Positions 31,580 through 40,243 of a DNA stretch of 64,000 bases are shown in pieces. The first letter of the stretch is position 1; each line of letters starts with the position of its first letter. The notes below the pieces were generated by a model. The model did not search any database. It was given only the letters and a program-made list of their open reading frames with translations, and was not told where the DNA came from. The stretch covers positions 558,001 through 622,000 of the forward strand of contig NZ_CP039250.1 in NCBI RefSeq assembly GCF_004795895.1, given 5' to 3'. Source of the stretch: Sphingopyxis sp. PAMC25046 (GTDB lineage: Bacteria > Pseudomonadota > Alphaproteobacteria > Sphingomonadales > Sphingomonadaceae). A program made the translations under genes and the position numbers.

Positions 31580-33864
31580 AGCGGATGCGCCGACAGCGGG
31601 ATGCGACGAATGCGCCGTCCGGTGGCGGCGAACATCGCGTTGGCAATCGCGGGCGCGACGACCGGGACGCCGATCTCGCCGAGCCCGCCCGGTTCGCGGT
31701 CGCTCTCGACGAACTCGACCAATATTCGCGGCGTCTGCGCCAGCCGCGGCAGGCCGAGCTGGCCCAGCTTGCGCGCGGTCGCGAGGCCGCCTTGATAATC
31801 GGTGGTCGCGCCGACCGCGGCGGCGAGGCCGAAGATCAGCCCGCCCTCGACCTGCTGGCGTGCGATCGCCGGATTGACGAGCCGCCCCGCATCGACGACC
31901 GCGACCAATTGTTCGACCTGCAACCCCTTGTCGCTTTGCCGCGCGGTCGCCATCAGCGCGATATGGCTGCCGCGCATCGAGTGGCAGGCAAGGCCCTGCG
32001 CGCTCCCCGGCAAGCCGCCCTCCCAGCCGCCGATGCTGGTCGCGGTGAGCAGGCAGCGCGCGAGCAGCGGCGCGTCGCCGAGCATCGCCATGCGATAGGA
32101 AAGCGCGTCGCTTCCCGCCCGCGCCGCCATTTCGTCGATGAAGCATTCGGTGAAAAAGGCCGTGTAGCTGTCGGCGTTGCCGCGCCAGCGCCCGGTCGGC
32201 AGCCCGATGTCGGCGGGGCAATGGTCGACCGCGCGGTGCGGGATCGCATAGCGCGTCATCGCCCCCTCGACCGCGGCGGCGTCGGAGCGGCCCGCGGCGG
32301 TGCGCTGCGCTTCGTCGGCGGGGCTATTGTCGAACAATCGCGCGCGAACCTCGTGATTGGTCGCGGGCACCGCGATGCGCGCCACCAGCGCGTCGATCCC
32401 GCCCGCGGCGTTGAGCGTCGCGGTGAGTTTCGCGCGCGCGGGCGCACGTGGCGGCAGACGCATGATCTCTTCGGCGCGCGACCAGGCGAGCTGGACCGGT
32501 CGTTTCACCTGCAGCGCGATAATCGCCGCCTGCACCGCGACGCTGTGGTCGAGGCAGGCGTCGAACGACCCGCCCGCCATCATCGGAAACAGGGTGACGT
32601 TGGCGGGCGCCAGCCCGGTCGCGCGGGCGACCGCGTCGCGACACTGCTTGGGCGCCTGCGTCGCAACCCAGAGGCGCAGCCCGTCGCGGTCGGGCGCGGC
32701 GGTCGCGGTGCGCGTTTCGATGGGTGCGTGGAGCGCCGGGGCGACGGCATATTCGGCGGCGATCCGGTTGCGCCCTTCCATCGCCTCGCCCACGTCGCCC
32801 TCGCTCGCGATGCGATAGCCGTCACCCTTCAGCGCCGCCTTTAGCGCCGCGTTGATCCTGTCGGTCGAAATCGGCGTGCCTTCGGTCTCGAACACCGGCG
32901 CGAAATGGTCGAGCGCGTTGTTCGCCGCCCACCAGTTGCGCGCGACGGTCGCGACCCAGCGGTCGTGCGTGACGACATGCAGCAGGCCGGGCGACGCCAT
33001 CCCGCGCTTGCGATTGATGTCCTTCAGCCGCGTCGCGCCGAGCGGCCCCTGCCGGATCGCGGCGAAGACCATGTCGGGAAGGCGGATGTCGCCGGCATAA
33101 TTGGCCGACCCGTCGATCTTTGCCGGCAGGTCGAGCCGCGTCAATTCCTTGCCATAGAGCGGGTCGGCGCTCGATGCGCGATAGACGGGCTCGGCAGGCG
33201 GGTCGAGCAGCGCCGCCGCCGCCGCGACCTCGCCGAAACGCAGCCTTTTCTTGCCGTGAAGGACGAAACCGTCCTGTGTGTCGCATTCTTCCCAGTCGGC
33301 GTCCCAGCGATCGGCGGCCGCCATCATCAACAGCGCACGCGCCTGCGCCGCCGCCGCGCGGCACGGGCCTTCGAACATGCGGACCGACGAACTGTTCGCA
33401 GTCAGCATCACCGCGCCTCGCACCGCCCATTCGCGGCGCGCCCAGCTGCGTACATCGGACACGAAATCGGGGACGCCTGCCCGCGGCGTAAAGACCGCGC
33501 TATCCTCGTCGACGAGCAGCGTATTGGCATAAAGCGGACTGATCGGCGCAGTTTCGACCGCGATCGTCCGCCAGTCGGCGCCGAGTTCGTCGGCCATGAT
33601 CTGCGGCAGCAGCGTCGTGACGCCTTGCCCCATTTCGCATTGCGGGACGATCGCGCTGATATGGCCGTCGTCGCCGATTTTCAGAAAGGCGTTGAAAATA
33701 TGCTCGTCAGGCGCGGCGGTCAGATTGGGCTGGTAATCGCGCGGCCACAAGCTCCACGCGATGGCGAGCCCGCCCGCCGCGGTCGCGCCGATCAGCATCT
33801 GGCGGCGGCTGACCTGCGGCACGCGCGATGTCTTTTTCCCTACAGTGTCGCGAATGCCCACCAT
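31576..33864 (-). CDS. Molybdopterin-binding aldehyde/isoquinoline oxidoreductase large subunit (orphan), Tat-exported
   Basis: A 762-residue molybdenum hydroxylase subunit of the IorB type (xanthine dehydrogenase family). A Tat signal is visible at about 19-42 (SRRQMLIGATAAGGLAIAW), so it works in the periplasm. IPQCEMGQG-like IVPQCEMGQGVTT, the PKIDGSANYAGDI-type segment (LPAKIDGSANYAGDIRLPD) and the C-terminal GLGEIGVP with the expected catalytic Glu are present. The usual 2Fe-2S small subunit is not encoded on either side. It overlaps hemH by 4 nt (GTGA). Substrate unknown. Confidence 0.85.
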   Translation of the reverse strand: MVGIRDTVGKKTSRVPQVSRRQMLIGATAAGGLAIAWSLWPRDYQPNLTAAPDEHIFNAFLKIGDDGHISAIVPQCEMGQGVTTLLPQIMADELGADWRTIAVETAPISPLYANTLLVDEDSAVFTPRAGVPDFVSDVRSWARREWAVRGAVMLTANSSSVRMFEGPCRAAAAQARALLMMAAADRWDADWEECDTQDGFVLHGKKRLRFGEVAAAAALLDPPAEPVYRASSADPLYGKELTRLDLPAKIDGSANYAGDIRLPDMVFAAIRQGPLGATRLKDINRKRGMASPGLLHVVTHDRWVATVARNWWAANNALDHFAPVFETEGTPISTDRINAALKAALKGDGYRIASEGDVGEAMEGRNRIAAEYAVAPALHAPIETRTATAAPDRDGLRLWVATQAPKQCRDAVARATGLAPANVTLFPMMAGGSFDACLDHSVAVQAAIIALQVKRPVQLAWSRAEEIMRLPPRAPARAKLTATLNAAGGIDALVARIAVPATNHEVRARLFDNSPADEAQRTAAGRSDAAAVEGAMTRYAIPHRAVDHCPADIGLPTGRWRGNADSYTAFFTECFIDEMAARAGSDALSYRMAMLGDAPLLARCLLTATSIGGWEGGLPGSAQGLACHSMRGSHIALMATARQSDKGLQVEQLVAVVDAGRLVNPAIARQQVEGGLIFGLAAAVGATTDYQGGLATARKLGQLGLPRLAQTPRILVEFVESDREPGGLGEIGVPVVAPAIANAMFAATGRRIRRIPLSAHPL

Positions 33865-33928
33865 GCCCGCTGCTGATAGTCGGCGCGAGTCGGCGAGGCA
33901 AAGGCTTTCGATAGCCGCGCGGGGCCGC

Positions 33929-34354
33929 TTATCGCATCAGGCCGAGGCGCGGCACCTCGACCTTGGGGCAGCGGTCCATCACCACGACCAGCCCCGCAGC
34001 CTCGGCGCGCTTCGCGGCGGCTTCGTTGATGACGCCCATTTGCATCCACACCGCCTTCGCGCCATGGACGATCGCCTCGTCGACTGCGGCGCCAGCATCT
34101 TCGCTGTTGCGGAAGATGTCGACGATCTCGGCGGGCGGCTCGACATCGGCGAGCGTTGCGACGACGGGGGCGCCATGGATCGTCTTGCCCGCGTGGCCCG
34201 GGTTGACCGCGATCACATTGTGACCCTGCGCGATCAGGAAGGCGAGCACGCCGTTCGACGGGCGCGCCGGGTTGGGCGAGGCGCCGACCACCGCGATGCG
34301 GCGCGGCTGGCCCAGAAGTTCACGGATCTCGCTTTCGTCGTTGATCGCCATCAT
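33929..34354 (-). CDS. CoA-binding protein (YccU-like)
   Basis: A 141-residue CoA-binding Rossmann protein: RRIAVVGASPNPARPSNGVL (glycine loop), VIAVNPGHAGKTIHG, and KAVWMQMGVINEAA...VVMDRCPKVE near the end, all typical of the CoA_binding_2 family. It lacks a ligase domain. Its ATG at 34354 overlaps the mrp stop as ATGATG, giving a two-gene unit; the second ATG at 34351 would remove one residue. Family function is poorly defined, possibly CoA-linked regulation or small-molecule binding. Confidence 0.85.
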   Translation of the reverse strand: MMAINDESEIRELLGQPRRIAVVGASPNPARPSNGVLAFLIAQGHNVIAVNPGHAGKTIHGAPVVATLADVEPPAEIVDIFRNSEDAGAAVDEAIVHGAKAVWMQMGVINEAAAKRAEAAGLVVVMDRCPKVEVPRLGLMR

Positions 34355-35328
34355 GTGCCCTTTCGTGCATCCAGCCATTCGGCGACCTTCGCCGCTATCG
34401 CGTGGAATGGTTCGCCCGCCGGATCGGTTCCCGCCGCGGGCGGCACCCCGCCGTCGCTCGCGAGGCGGATCCCCATCGACAGCGGCACCCGGCCGAGGAA
34501 GTCGAGCCCCATCGTCCTGGCCGCGGCTTCGGCGCCGCCGCTGCCGAACGGGTCGCTGACTTCGCCGCAATGCGGGCAGGAATAGCCCGCCATATTCTCG
34601 ACCAGCCCGATGATCGGCACGTCGGCCTGTTCGAACAGACTGATCGCGCGCGTCGCGTCCATCAGCGCGAGATCCTGCGGGGTCGACACGATCACCGCGC
34701 CCGCGGGCTTGTGCTTCTGGATCATCGTCAGCTGGACGTCGCCGGTGCCGGGGGGCAGGTCGACCACCAGCGTGTCGATATCGCCCCAGCTCGCATCGAC
34801 GAGCTGTTCGAGCGCGCGCCCCGCCATCGGCCCGCGCCACGCGATCGCCTGTCCGGGCTGGGCGATCTGCCCGGTCGACAGCATCGGCACGCCATAGGCG
34901 CTCTGGACGGGGGCGAGCTTCGATCCGCGCGCCTCGGGCTTCACATTTTCGCTGTCCATCAGGCGCGGCTGCGACGGGCCATAGATGTCGGCGTCGACCA
35001 GCCCGACCTTGACCCCCAGCCGGCGCAGCGCGACGGCGAGGTTGGCGGCAAGCGTCGATTTGCCGACCCCGCCCTTGCCGCTGCCGACCGCGATAATCGT
35101 CATCGCCTTTTTCTCGGCGGTCATCGCGACGCGCACTTCGTTCACACCCGTCTGGTCCAGCAGGCCGGCGCGCAGCTTGTCCTCGAGGGGCTTGCGTTCG
35201 TCGGCGGCGAGGCCGGTGACGTCGAGGACGATTGCGAGCACGCCCTTGTCGTCGAGAAAGCGAAGGCCCGAGGTGCGGCCGCCGGTGAGGTTGGCGGCGA
35301 TGCTGGCGAGGGGAGCGGTGTCGGTCAT
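34351..35328 (-). CDS. mrp: Iron-sulfur cluster carrier ATPase, Mrp/ApbC family
   Basis: A 325-residue Fe-S scaffold or carrier ATPase. An N-terminal DUF59/MIP18-like part covers about 1-70. The deviant Walker A GSGKGGVGKST is at 82-92, followed by DADIYGPSQPRLM, the Walker B region DTLVVDLPPGTGD, and the cluster-binding CPHC motif in NMAGYSCPHCGE. These match ApbC proteins that transfer 4Fe-4S clusters to target enzymes in the cytosol. It is the first gene of the leftward unit mrp - CoA-binding protein, divergent from hflK across 91 nt. Confidence 0.93.
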   Translation of the reverse strand: MTDTAPLASIAANLTGGRTSGLRFLDDKGVLAIVLDVTGLAADERKPLEDKLRAGLLDQTGVNEVRVAMTAEKKAMTIIAVGSGKGGVGKSTLAANLAVALRRLGVKVGLVDADIYGPSQPRLMDSENVKPEARGSKLAPVQSAYGVPMLSTGQIAQPGQAIAWRGPMAGRALEQLVDASWGDIDTLVVDLPPGTGDVQLTMIQKHKPAGAVIVSTPQDLALMDATRAISLFEQADVPIIGLVENMAGYSCPHCGEVSDPFGSGGAEAAARTMGLDFLGRVPLSMGIRLASDGGVPPAAGTDPAGEPFHAIAAKVAEWLDARKGT

Positions 35329-35419
35329 GTCCGCGGCAGATAGGCATGACGAGGCCGATTGCCAGCCATTTTCGCGCGCACCCCCTGTTAATCGCGCCCG
35401 CCGCCCCTATAAAAGCAGG

Positions 35420-36577
35420 ATGAGCAACGAAAATGACGCCAGCATGGCCGGCCGCCGTCCGGGGGGATTGCGGCAATTTCTCCAGCAGATCAGCCAGATG
35501 GCAAACAGCCCGTGGGGCAATGGCCCTAAAGACGGCGACGATGGCAAAGGTGACGGCAAGCGCCCCGGGCCGCGCAACCCCTGGGTGACCCCCGATCCCG
35601 CCGACCAGCGGCGCGGCCCAAAGCCGCGCGGCCCCTCGGCGCTCGACGAGCTGCTGCGCAAGGGACGCGGCGGTTTTGGCGGCGGCGGATCGGGCGGCAG
35701 CGGCGGTCAGTTCAATCTCGGCGATTCGGCGAAGTTCTGGAAGTGGGCCGTGCTCGCGGTGGTTGTCGCGTGGGTGGTCTTTTCCTCCTTCCACATCGTT
35801 CCGCCCGAAAAGGAAGGCGTGGTAACCCGCCTCGGCAGCTATTCGCGCACCGTCGGACCGGGCGTCAAATTCACCTGGCCCGCGCCGATCGAGCGCATCC
35901 GGATGGAAGACGTCCGTGCGATCCGCACGATGGCGATCGGTTCGCCGAACGCCACCGACGAGAATTTCGTGCTGACGCGCGACCAGAGCATCGTCGATCT
36001 CGCCTATGAGGTCCGCTGGTCAGTACGCGATCCCGAGCTGTTCTTCTTCCAGCTCGCCGATCCCGAAGGCACGATCCGCGAAGTCGCCGAAAGCGCGATG
36101 CGCGCGACGGTCGCCAATTTCGACCTCGTCCAGGCGATCGGCCCGGGCCGCGTCGAAATCGAGGCGCAAGTCCAGCAGCGGATGCAGGAACTGCTCGACC
36201 AGTATCGCGCGGGCGTGATGATTCAGGGCATCGCGATCCGCCAGGTCGATCCGCCGAGCCAGGTCGACGAGGCGTTCAAGGAAGTCACCGCGGCGCGCCA
36301 GGAACGCGAAGCGGCGATCAACCTCGCGCGCGCCTATGAACAGCAGGTGCTCGAGCGCGCGCGCGGCGACACCTCGGCGTTCGACCAGATTTACGCCCAA
36401 TATCAACTGGCCCCCGAAGTGACGCGCCAGCGCCTTTACTATGAAACGATGGAGACGGTGTTGTCGAACGTCGACAAGACGATTGTCGAAGCGCGCGGGG
36501 TGACTCCCTATTTGCCGCTCAACGAAGTGCAGAAGCGGTTGAAGGCGTCCGAAGCCACCCAGAAGGGAGGCGAATGA
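35420..36577 (+). CDS. hflK: FtsH protease modulator HflK
   Basis: A 385-residue SPFH-domain protein that forms a membrane cage with HflC around the FtsH protease. An N-terminal Gly/Pro-rich cytosolic tail (about 1-105) precedes one membrane helix (KWAVLAVVVAWVVFSSFHIV). The SPFH domain follows (EGVVTRLGSYSRTVGPGVKF) and a coiled-coil ends with TAARQEREAAINLARAYEQQ. The start at 35420 is chosen at MSNENDA; TATAAA lies 6 nt before it, so the transcript may be leaderless, and an open frame further upstream overlaps mrp. Overlaps hflC by 4 nt (ATGA). Confidence 0.93.
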   Translation: MSNENDASMAGRRPGGLRQFLQQISQMANSPWGNGPKDGDDGKGDGKRPGPRNPWVTPDPADQRRGPKPRGPSALDELLRKGRGGFGGGGSGGSGGQFNLGDSAKFWKWAVLAVVVAWVVFSSFHIVPPEKEGVVTRLGSYSRTVGPGVKFTWPAPIERIRMEDVRAIRTMAIGSPNATDENFVLTRDQSIVDLAYEVRWSVRDPELFFFQLADPEGTIREVAESAMRATVANFDLVQAIGPGRVEIEAQVQQRMQELLDQYRAGVMIQGIAIRQVDPPSQVDEAFKEVTAARQEREAAINLARAYEQQVLERARGDTSAFDQIYAQYQLAPEVTRQRLYYETMETVLSNVDKTIVEARGVTPYLPLNEVQKRLKASEATQKGGE

Positions 36578-37428
36578 TGTTCGCCTCGCTGTTCCGGAAC
36601 CCGATCCGCCTGCTCGTCGTCGTCGTCGCGCTGCTCGTCATCCTGTCGCAGTCGCTGGCGATCGTGCCCGAGGACAAGCAGGCGCTGATCCTGCGCTTCG
36701 GCGAGATCGAACGCACGGTGAACCGTTACAAGCCGAACGAGGATTTCGGCCGCTCGGGCGCCGGGCTCGTCCTGCGCGTGCCGTTCACCGACGGCATCCA
36801 ATATATCGACAAGCGCATCCTTGGCATCAACATGGAGCGCCAGCAGGTGCTGTCGACCGACCAGCAGCGCTTGCAGGTCGACGCGTTCGCGCGCTTCCGG
36901 ATCACCAATCCGGTGCGCATGTACACCGCGATCCGCACCGAGGATAAATTGCAGGCGCAGCTCGCGACGATCCTCGGCTCGTCGCTGCGCAACGAGCTCG
37001 GCAAGCGAACCTTCGCGACCCTCTTGTCGCCCGAGCGCGGTGCGGTGATGGACAATATCCAGGTCGCGCTCAATCGCGAGGCGCAGAAATATGGCGCCGA
37101 GATCATCGATGTGCGGATCAAGCGCGCCGACCTGCCCGAAGGCGCGACGCTGGAGGCGGCATACAACCGCATGCGCACCGCGCGGCAGCAGGAAGCGATC
37201 GCGATCCGCGCCGAAGGGCAGAAGGAAGCGCAGATCATCCGCGGCAGCGCCGATGGCGAGGCGGCGCGCATCTATGCCGCGAGTTTTGGCAAGGATCCCG
37301 AATTCTATGACTTCTATCGCGCGATGCAAAGCTATCGGCAGACCTTCCTCGGCGAAAACAACCAAGGCGGGACGTCGATCATCATGTCGCCTGACAACGA
37401 ATATCTGAAGCGTTTCAGCGGCGGTTGA
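36574..37428 (+). CDS. hflC: FtsH protease modulator HflC
   Basis: A 284-residue partner of HflK. It has an N-terminal membrane helix (IRLLVVVVALLVILSQSLAIV, about 10-30), an SPFH domain beginning PEDKQALILRFGEIERTV, and the conserved MRTARQQEAIAIRAEGQKEA helix, ending with SFGKDPEFYDFYRAMQSY. The start overlaps the hflK stop. The product acts in the inner membrane with its bulk in the periplasm, by homology. The next gene, degP, is in the same direction after 140 nt, so envelope proteolysis genes are grouped here. Confidence 0.93.
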   Translation: MMFASLFRNPIRLLVVVVALLVILSQSLAIVPEDKQALILRFGEIERTVNRYKPNEDFGRSGAGLVLRVPFTDGIQYIDKRILGINMERQQVLSTDQQRLQVDAFARFRITNPVRMYTAIRTEDKLQAQLATILGSSLRNELGKRTFATLLSPERGAVMDNIQVALNREAQKYGAEIIDVRIKRADLPEGATLEAAYNRMRTARQQEAIAIRAEGQKEAQIIRGSADGEAARIYAASFGKDPEFYDFYRAMQSYRQTFLGENNQGGTSIIMSPDNEYLKRFSGG

Positions 37429-37568
37429 GGCGTTCGCGGCGAGTGGACAGCGCGATGAATGGAACCTGCAGCGTCCGTTCATGTTCAAACAGCGTTCAGC
37501 CGGCCCGTCGCAGAGAGCCGCAGCCGGGGTTATTGAGTTTTTCTGAAGAACGAAGAGGATTTCCGATC

Positions 37569-39065
37569 GTGCGTTATGTTTATGGCATCACTTCGGCCTT
37601 GCTGGCGGGTGGCACCGCGCTGGCGCTGGTCACCCAGTCTCCCGTCGGCGCGCAGGTTGCGCAGAATGAAAAGAGCGAGATGGCACGCGTCGTGCCGCGT
37701 GCCGGCGCCCCTGAAAGCTTCGCCGACCTTGTCGAACAGCTCCAGCCCGCCGTGGTTAACATCTCGACCAAGCAGGAAGTGACGCTCGGCGTCCGGCTCA
37801 ATCCCTTCGCCGGGACGCGCGAGCCGATCACGCAGGAACAGCAGGGCGGCGGCTCGGGTTTCCTCATTTCGGCCGACGGTTATATCGTCACCAACAATCA
37901 CGTCATCTCCGGCGGCCCGCGCGGCGAGGCGGTGAACGAAGTCACCGTCACGCTCACCAACCAGCGCGAATATAAGGCGAAGATCGTCGGCCGCGATGTC
38001 GCGTCGGACCTGGCGCTGCTCAAGATCGATGCGAGCGGCATGCCCTTTGTGAAATTCGCCGACGGCAGCCCGGCGCGCGTCGGCGACTGGGTTGTTGCGA
38101 TCGGCAATCCGCTCGGCCTCGGTTCGACCGTGACCGCGGGGATCATCTCGGCGGTTCAGCGCAACATCGGCCAGGGCGGCGCCTATGACCGCTATATCCA
38201 GACCGATACCGCTATCAACCGCGGCAATTCGGGCGGCCCGTTGTTCGACCTTCAGGGCAATGTCGTCGGCATCAACAATATGCTGATCTCGCCCGTCGGC
38301 GCGAACATCGGCGTCAACTTCGCGATTCCCGCCGACGCCGCGATTCCGGTGATCAATGCGCTGCGCGCCGGCGAGGCGCCGCAACGCGGCTATCTCGGCA
38401 TCGGCATCGTACCGGTCAGCGAGGATATGGCGGCGGCACTCGGCCTGCCCAAGGATCGCGGCGAGATCGTCCAGCGTATCGAGGACGGTCAGCCGGCGGC
38501 AAAAGCCGGGCTGAAGCGCGGCGACGTCGTGACCAAGATCAACGGCAAGGAAATCACGCCGCAGCAGACGCTGTCCTACATCGTCGCCAACATCAAACCG
38601 GGCACGCGCGTTCCGGTCGAGGTCATCCGCGAAGGCAAGACGCTGTCGCTGTCGGCCGTCGTCGGTACGCGGCCGCCCGAAAGCGAACTGACGGGCGAGA
38701 ATTTCGACCCCGAAGCCGAACAGACGCTGCCCGAGGATCCGACGGGCACCGCCGATCAGGCGATCCAGGACCAGCTCGGCATGGCGGTCCAGCCGCTGAC
38801 GAGCGCCATAGCGCGCTCGATCGGCGTCGAAGCCGACACCAAGGGGCTGGTGATCGCCGCCGTCGGCGGCAACAGCGACGCGGGCCGCAAGGGGCTGCGC
38901 CGCGGCGACATCATCCTCAGCGCCAACCGCAGCGCGGTGACAAGCAGCGAGGCGCTTTCGGGCATCCTCGCGGCGGCGAAGAAGGCGGGCCGCAATGCGG
39001 TGCTGCTCGAAATCCTGCGCCGCGGTCAGCCGCCGGCGTTCATCGCGATCCGCATCGCCGAATAG
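37569..39065 (+). CDS. degP: Do-family serine protease/chaperone (DegP/HtrA)
   Basis: A 498-residue periplasmic protease. The signal peptide is VYGITSALLAGGTALALV...GAQV (about 1-30). The trypsin-like catalytic triad is His111 (TNNHVIS), Asp147 (SDLALLKID) and Ser221 (GNSGGPLF). Two PDZ domains follow (first about 270-360 with GYLGIGIVPVSEDMA; second at the C-terminus, GLRRGDIILSANR). The GTG start at 37569 is preceded by AGAGGA about 10 nt upstream; the upstream open frame crosses the hflC end and is not coding. A strong terminator closes the unit (39086-39121). Confidence 0.94.
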   Translation: MRYVYGITSALLAGGTALALVTQSPVGAQVAQNEKSEMARVVPRAGAPESFADLVEQLQPAVVNISTKQEVTLGVRLNPFAGTREPITQEQQGGGSGFLISADGYIVTNNHVISGGPRGEAVNEVTVTLTNQREYKAKIVGRDVASDLALLKIDASGMPFVKFADGSPARVGDWVVAIGNPLGLGSTVTAGIISAVQRNIGQGGAYDRYIQTDTAINRGNSGGPLFDLQGNVVGINNMLISPVGANIGVNFAIPADAAIPVINALRAGEAPQRGYLGIGIVPVSEDMAAALGLPKDRGEIVQRIEDGQPAAKAGLKRGDVVTKINGKEITPQQTLSYIVANIKPGTRVPVEVIREGKTLSLSAVVGTRPPESELTGENFDPEAEQTLPEDPTGTADQAIQDQLGMAVQPLTSAIARSIGVEADTKGLVIAAVGGNSDAGRKGLRRGDIILSANRSAVTSSEALSGILAAAKKAGRNAVLLEILRRGQPPAFIAIRIAE

Positions 39066-39085
39066 GCCGGCCGCAAGATGAATCG

Positions 39086-39121
39086 AAAAGGGCGCCGCGG
39101 TCTTGGTCGCGGCGCCCTTTT
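39086..39121 (+). terminator. Rho-independent terminator after degP
   Basis: A perfect 14-bp stem, AAAAGGGCGCCGCG (39086-39099) with CGCGGCGCCCTTTT (39108-39121), and an 8-nt loop. The A and T runs make it work in both directions, here ending hflK-hflC-degP. Confidence 0.92.
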
Positions 39122-39182
39122 CATTTGCCCGGCGGGGCTAATGTTCCTATTATGTTCCATCTAGCGAGTCGGGAGATGGATG

Positions 39183-39551
39183 ATGATCGGATATGTAACG
39201 CTCGGGACGAACGATCTGGCGCGCGCCGCCGCCTTTTACGATGCGATCGCCGCCGAACTCGAAACGCCGCGGATGATGGAATATGAAAGCTTCATCGCGT
39301 GGGGCAAGCCCGATGGCGGCGCGGGAATCGGCCTGACCAAGCCGTTCGACGGCAATGCCGCGTCGGTCGGAAACGGCGTGATGGTCGCGCTAGCGGCGAA
39401 GGATAAGGACCAAGTCCAGCGCCTCTACGACATCGCGCTGGCAAACGGCGGTACCTGCGAAGGTCCCCCGGGACCGCGCGGCGAAGGTTTCTACGCCGGC
39501 TATTTCCGCGATCCCGACGGCAATAAACTCAACGCCTTCATCATGGGCTGA
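39183..39551 (+). CDS. VOC (glyoxalase/bleomycin resistance fold) family protein
   Basis: A 122-residue vicinal-oxygen-chelate protein. The paired beta-alpha-beta-beta-beta units are visible: IGYVTLGTNDLARAAAFYDA, FIAWGKPDGGAGIGLTKPF and the C-terminal GFYAGYFRDPDGNKLNAFIMG. The RDPDGNKL block is the usual end of the metal-site strand. The start at 39183 is preferred because GGGAG lies 7 nt upstream; ATG at 39180 would add one Met. The substrate is not evident; many such small proteins are dioxygenase- or lyase-like or bind antibiotics. It stands alone between a terminator and convergent yciB. Confidence 0.85.
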   Translation: MIGYVTLGTNDLARAAAFYDAIAAELETPRMMEYESFIAWGKPDGGAGIGLTKPFDGNAASVGNGVMVALAAKDKDQVQRLYDIALANGGTCEGPPGPRGEGFYAGYFRDPDGNKLNAFIMG

Positions 39552-39577
39552 ACGCGCCGGCGCGCCTGAGCGGCTTT

Positions 39578-40243
39578 CTAGCTGTCGGCGGCTTCCTCTG
39601 CCACCGCGAGCCCGTTCTTGAGCATCACCGGCACCTGGCTCAGCGTGAAGAGGAAGGAGAGGGCGGTGACGCCCCAGACCTTGATCGTCAGCCACAGGTC
39701 GAAGCTCATCTGCTTCGTCTGAATGAGCTCGTACATGACGTGATTGGCGATGCCGAGTGCGCCGAAGAACAGCCCCCAGTTGCGCGAGAGCAGCAGCCAG
39801 CCCCGCTCGGTCAGCCCTTCGAGTGCCGACTGGAGCAGATATTTGAGCATCGGCCGCTTGAACCAGTAGCCGCTGAGCAGCAGTACGGCAAAGGCGGCGT
39901 AGATGATCGTCGGCTTCATCACGATGAAGCGTTCGTCGTGAAACCAGATCGTTAGCGCGCCGAAGCCGAGGACGAGGATGCTCGACATCCAGAGCATCGG
40001 CGAAATCTTGCCGAGCTTCCATTTCGACACCGCCATCGCGATGACGATCGCGACCATGAAGGCGACCGTGCCCTTGATCGCCGCGGTTGTCGCCGCAAAC
40101 GCACCTTCGCCGCCCGACGAAAATTTATAGGCGAGGAAAAAGACGAGAAGCGGCCCGAAATCGATCACGAAGTTGAGCCAGCCATGCTTCGCGGGCGGCG
40201 GTGCCGGAACCGGCTCGGGACCGCTGGGGAGGACGTCGCTCAT
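39578..40243 (-). CDS. yciB: Inner membrane septation protein YciB/IspZ
   Basis: A 221-residue polytopic membrane protein with five or six membrane helices (for example FVIDFGPLLVFFLAYKF, GTVAFMVAIVIAMAVSKW, MLWMSSILVLGFGALTIWF). PTIIYAAFAVLLLSGYWFKRP, LSRNWGLFFGALGIANHVMY and FDLWLTIKVWGVTALSFLFT are diagnostic of YciB. The family is linked to cell-envelope and septum maintenance. The ATG overlaps the ftsY stop (ATGA), making it the last gene of the dapF-mtaB-ftsY-yciB operon. Confidence 0.92.
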   Translation of the reverse strand: MSDVLPSGPEPVPAPPPAKHGWLNFVIDFGPLLVFFLAYKFSSGGEGAFAATTAAIKGTVAFMVAIVIAMAVSKWKLGKISPMLWMSSILVLGFGALTIWFHDERFIVMKPTIIYAAFAVLLLSGYWFKRPMLKYLLQSALEGLTERGWLLLSRNWGLFFGALGIANHVMYELIQTKQMSFDLWLTIKVWGVTALSFLFTLSQVPVMLKNGLAVAEEAADS

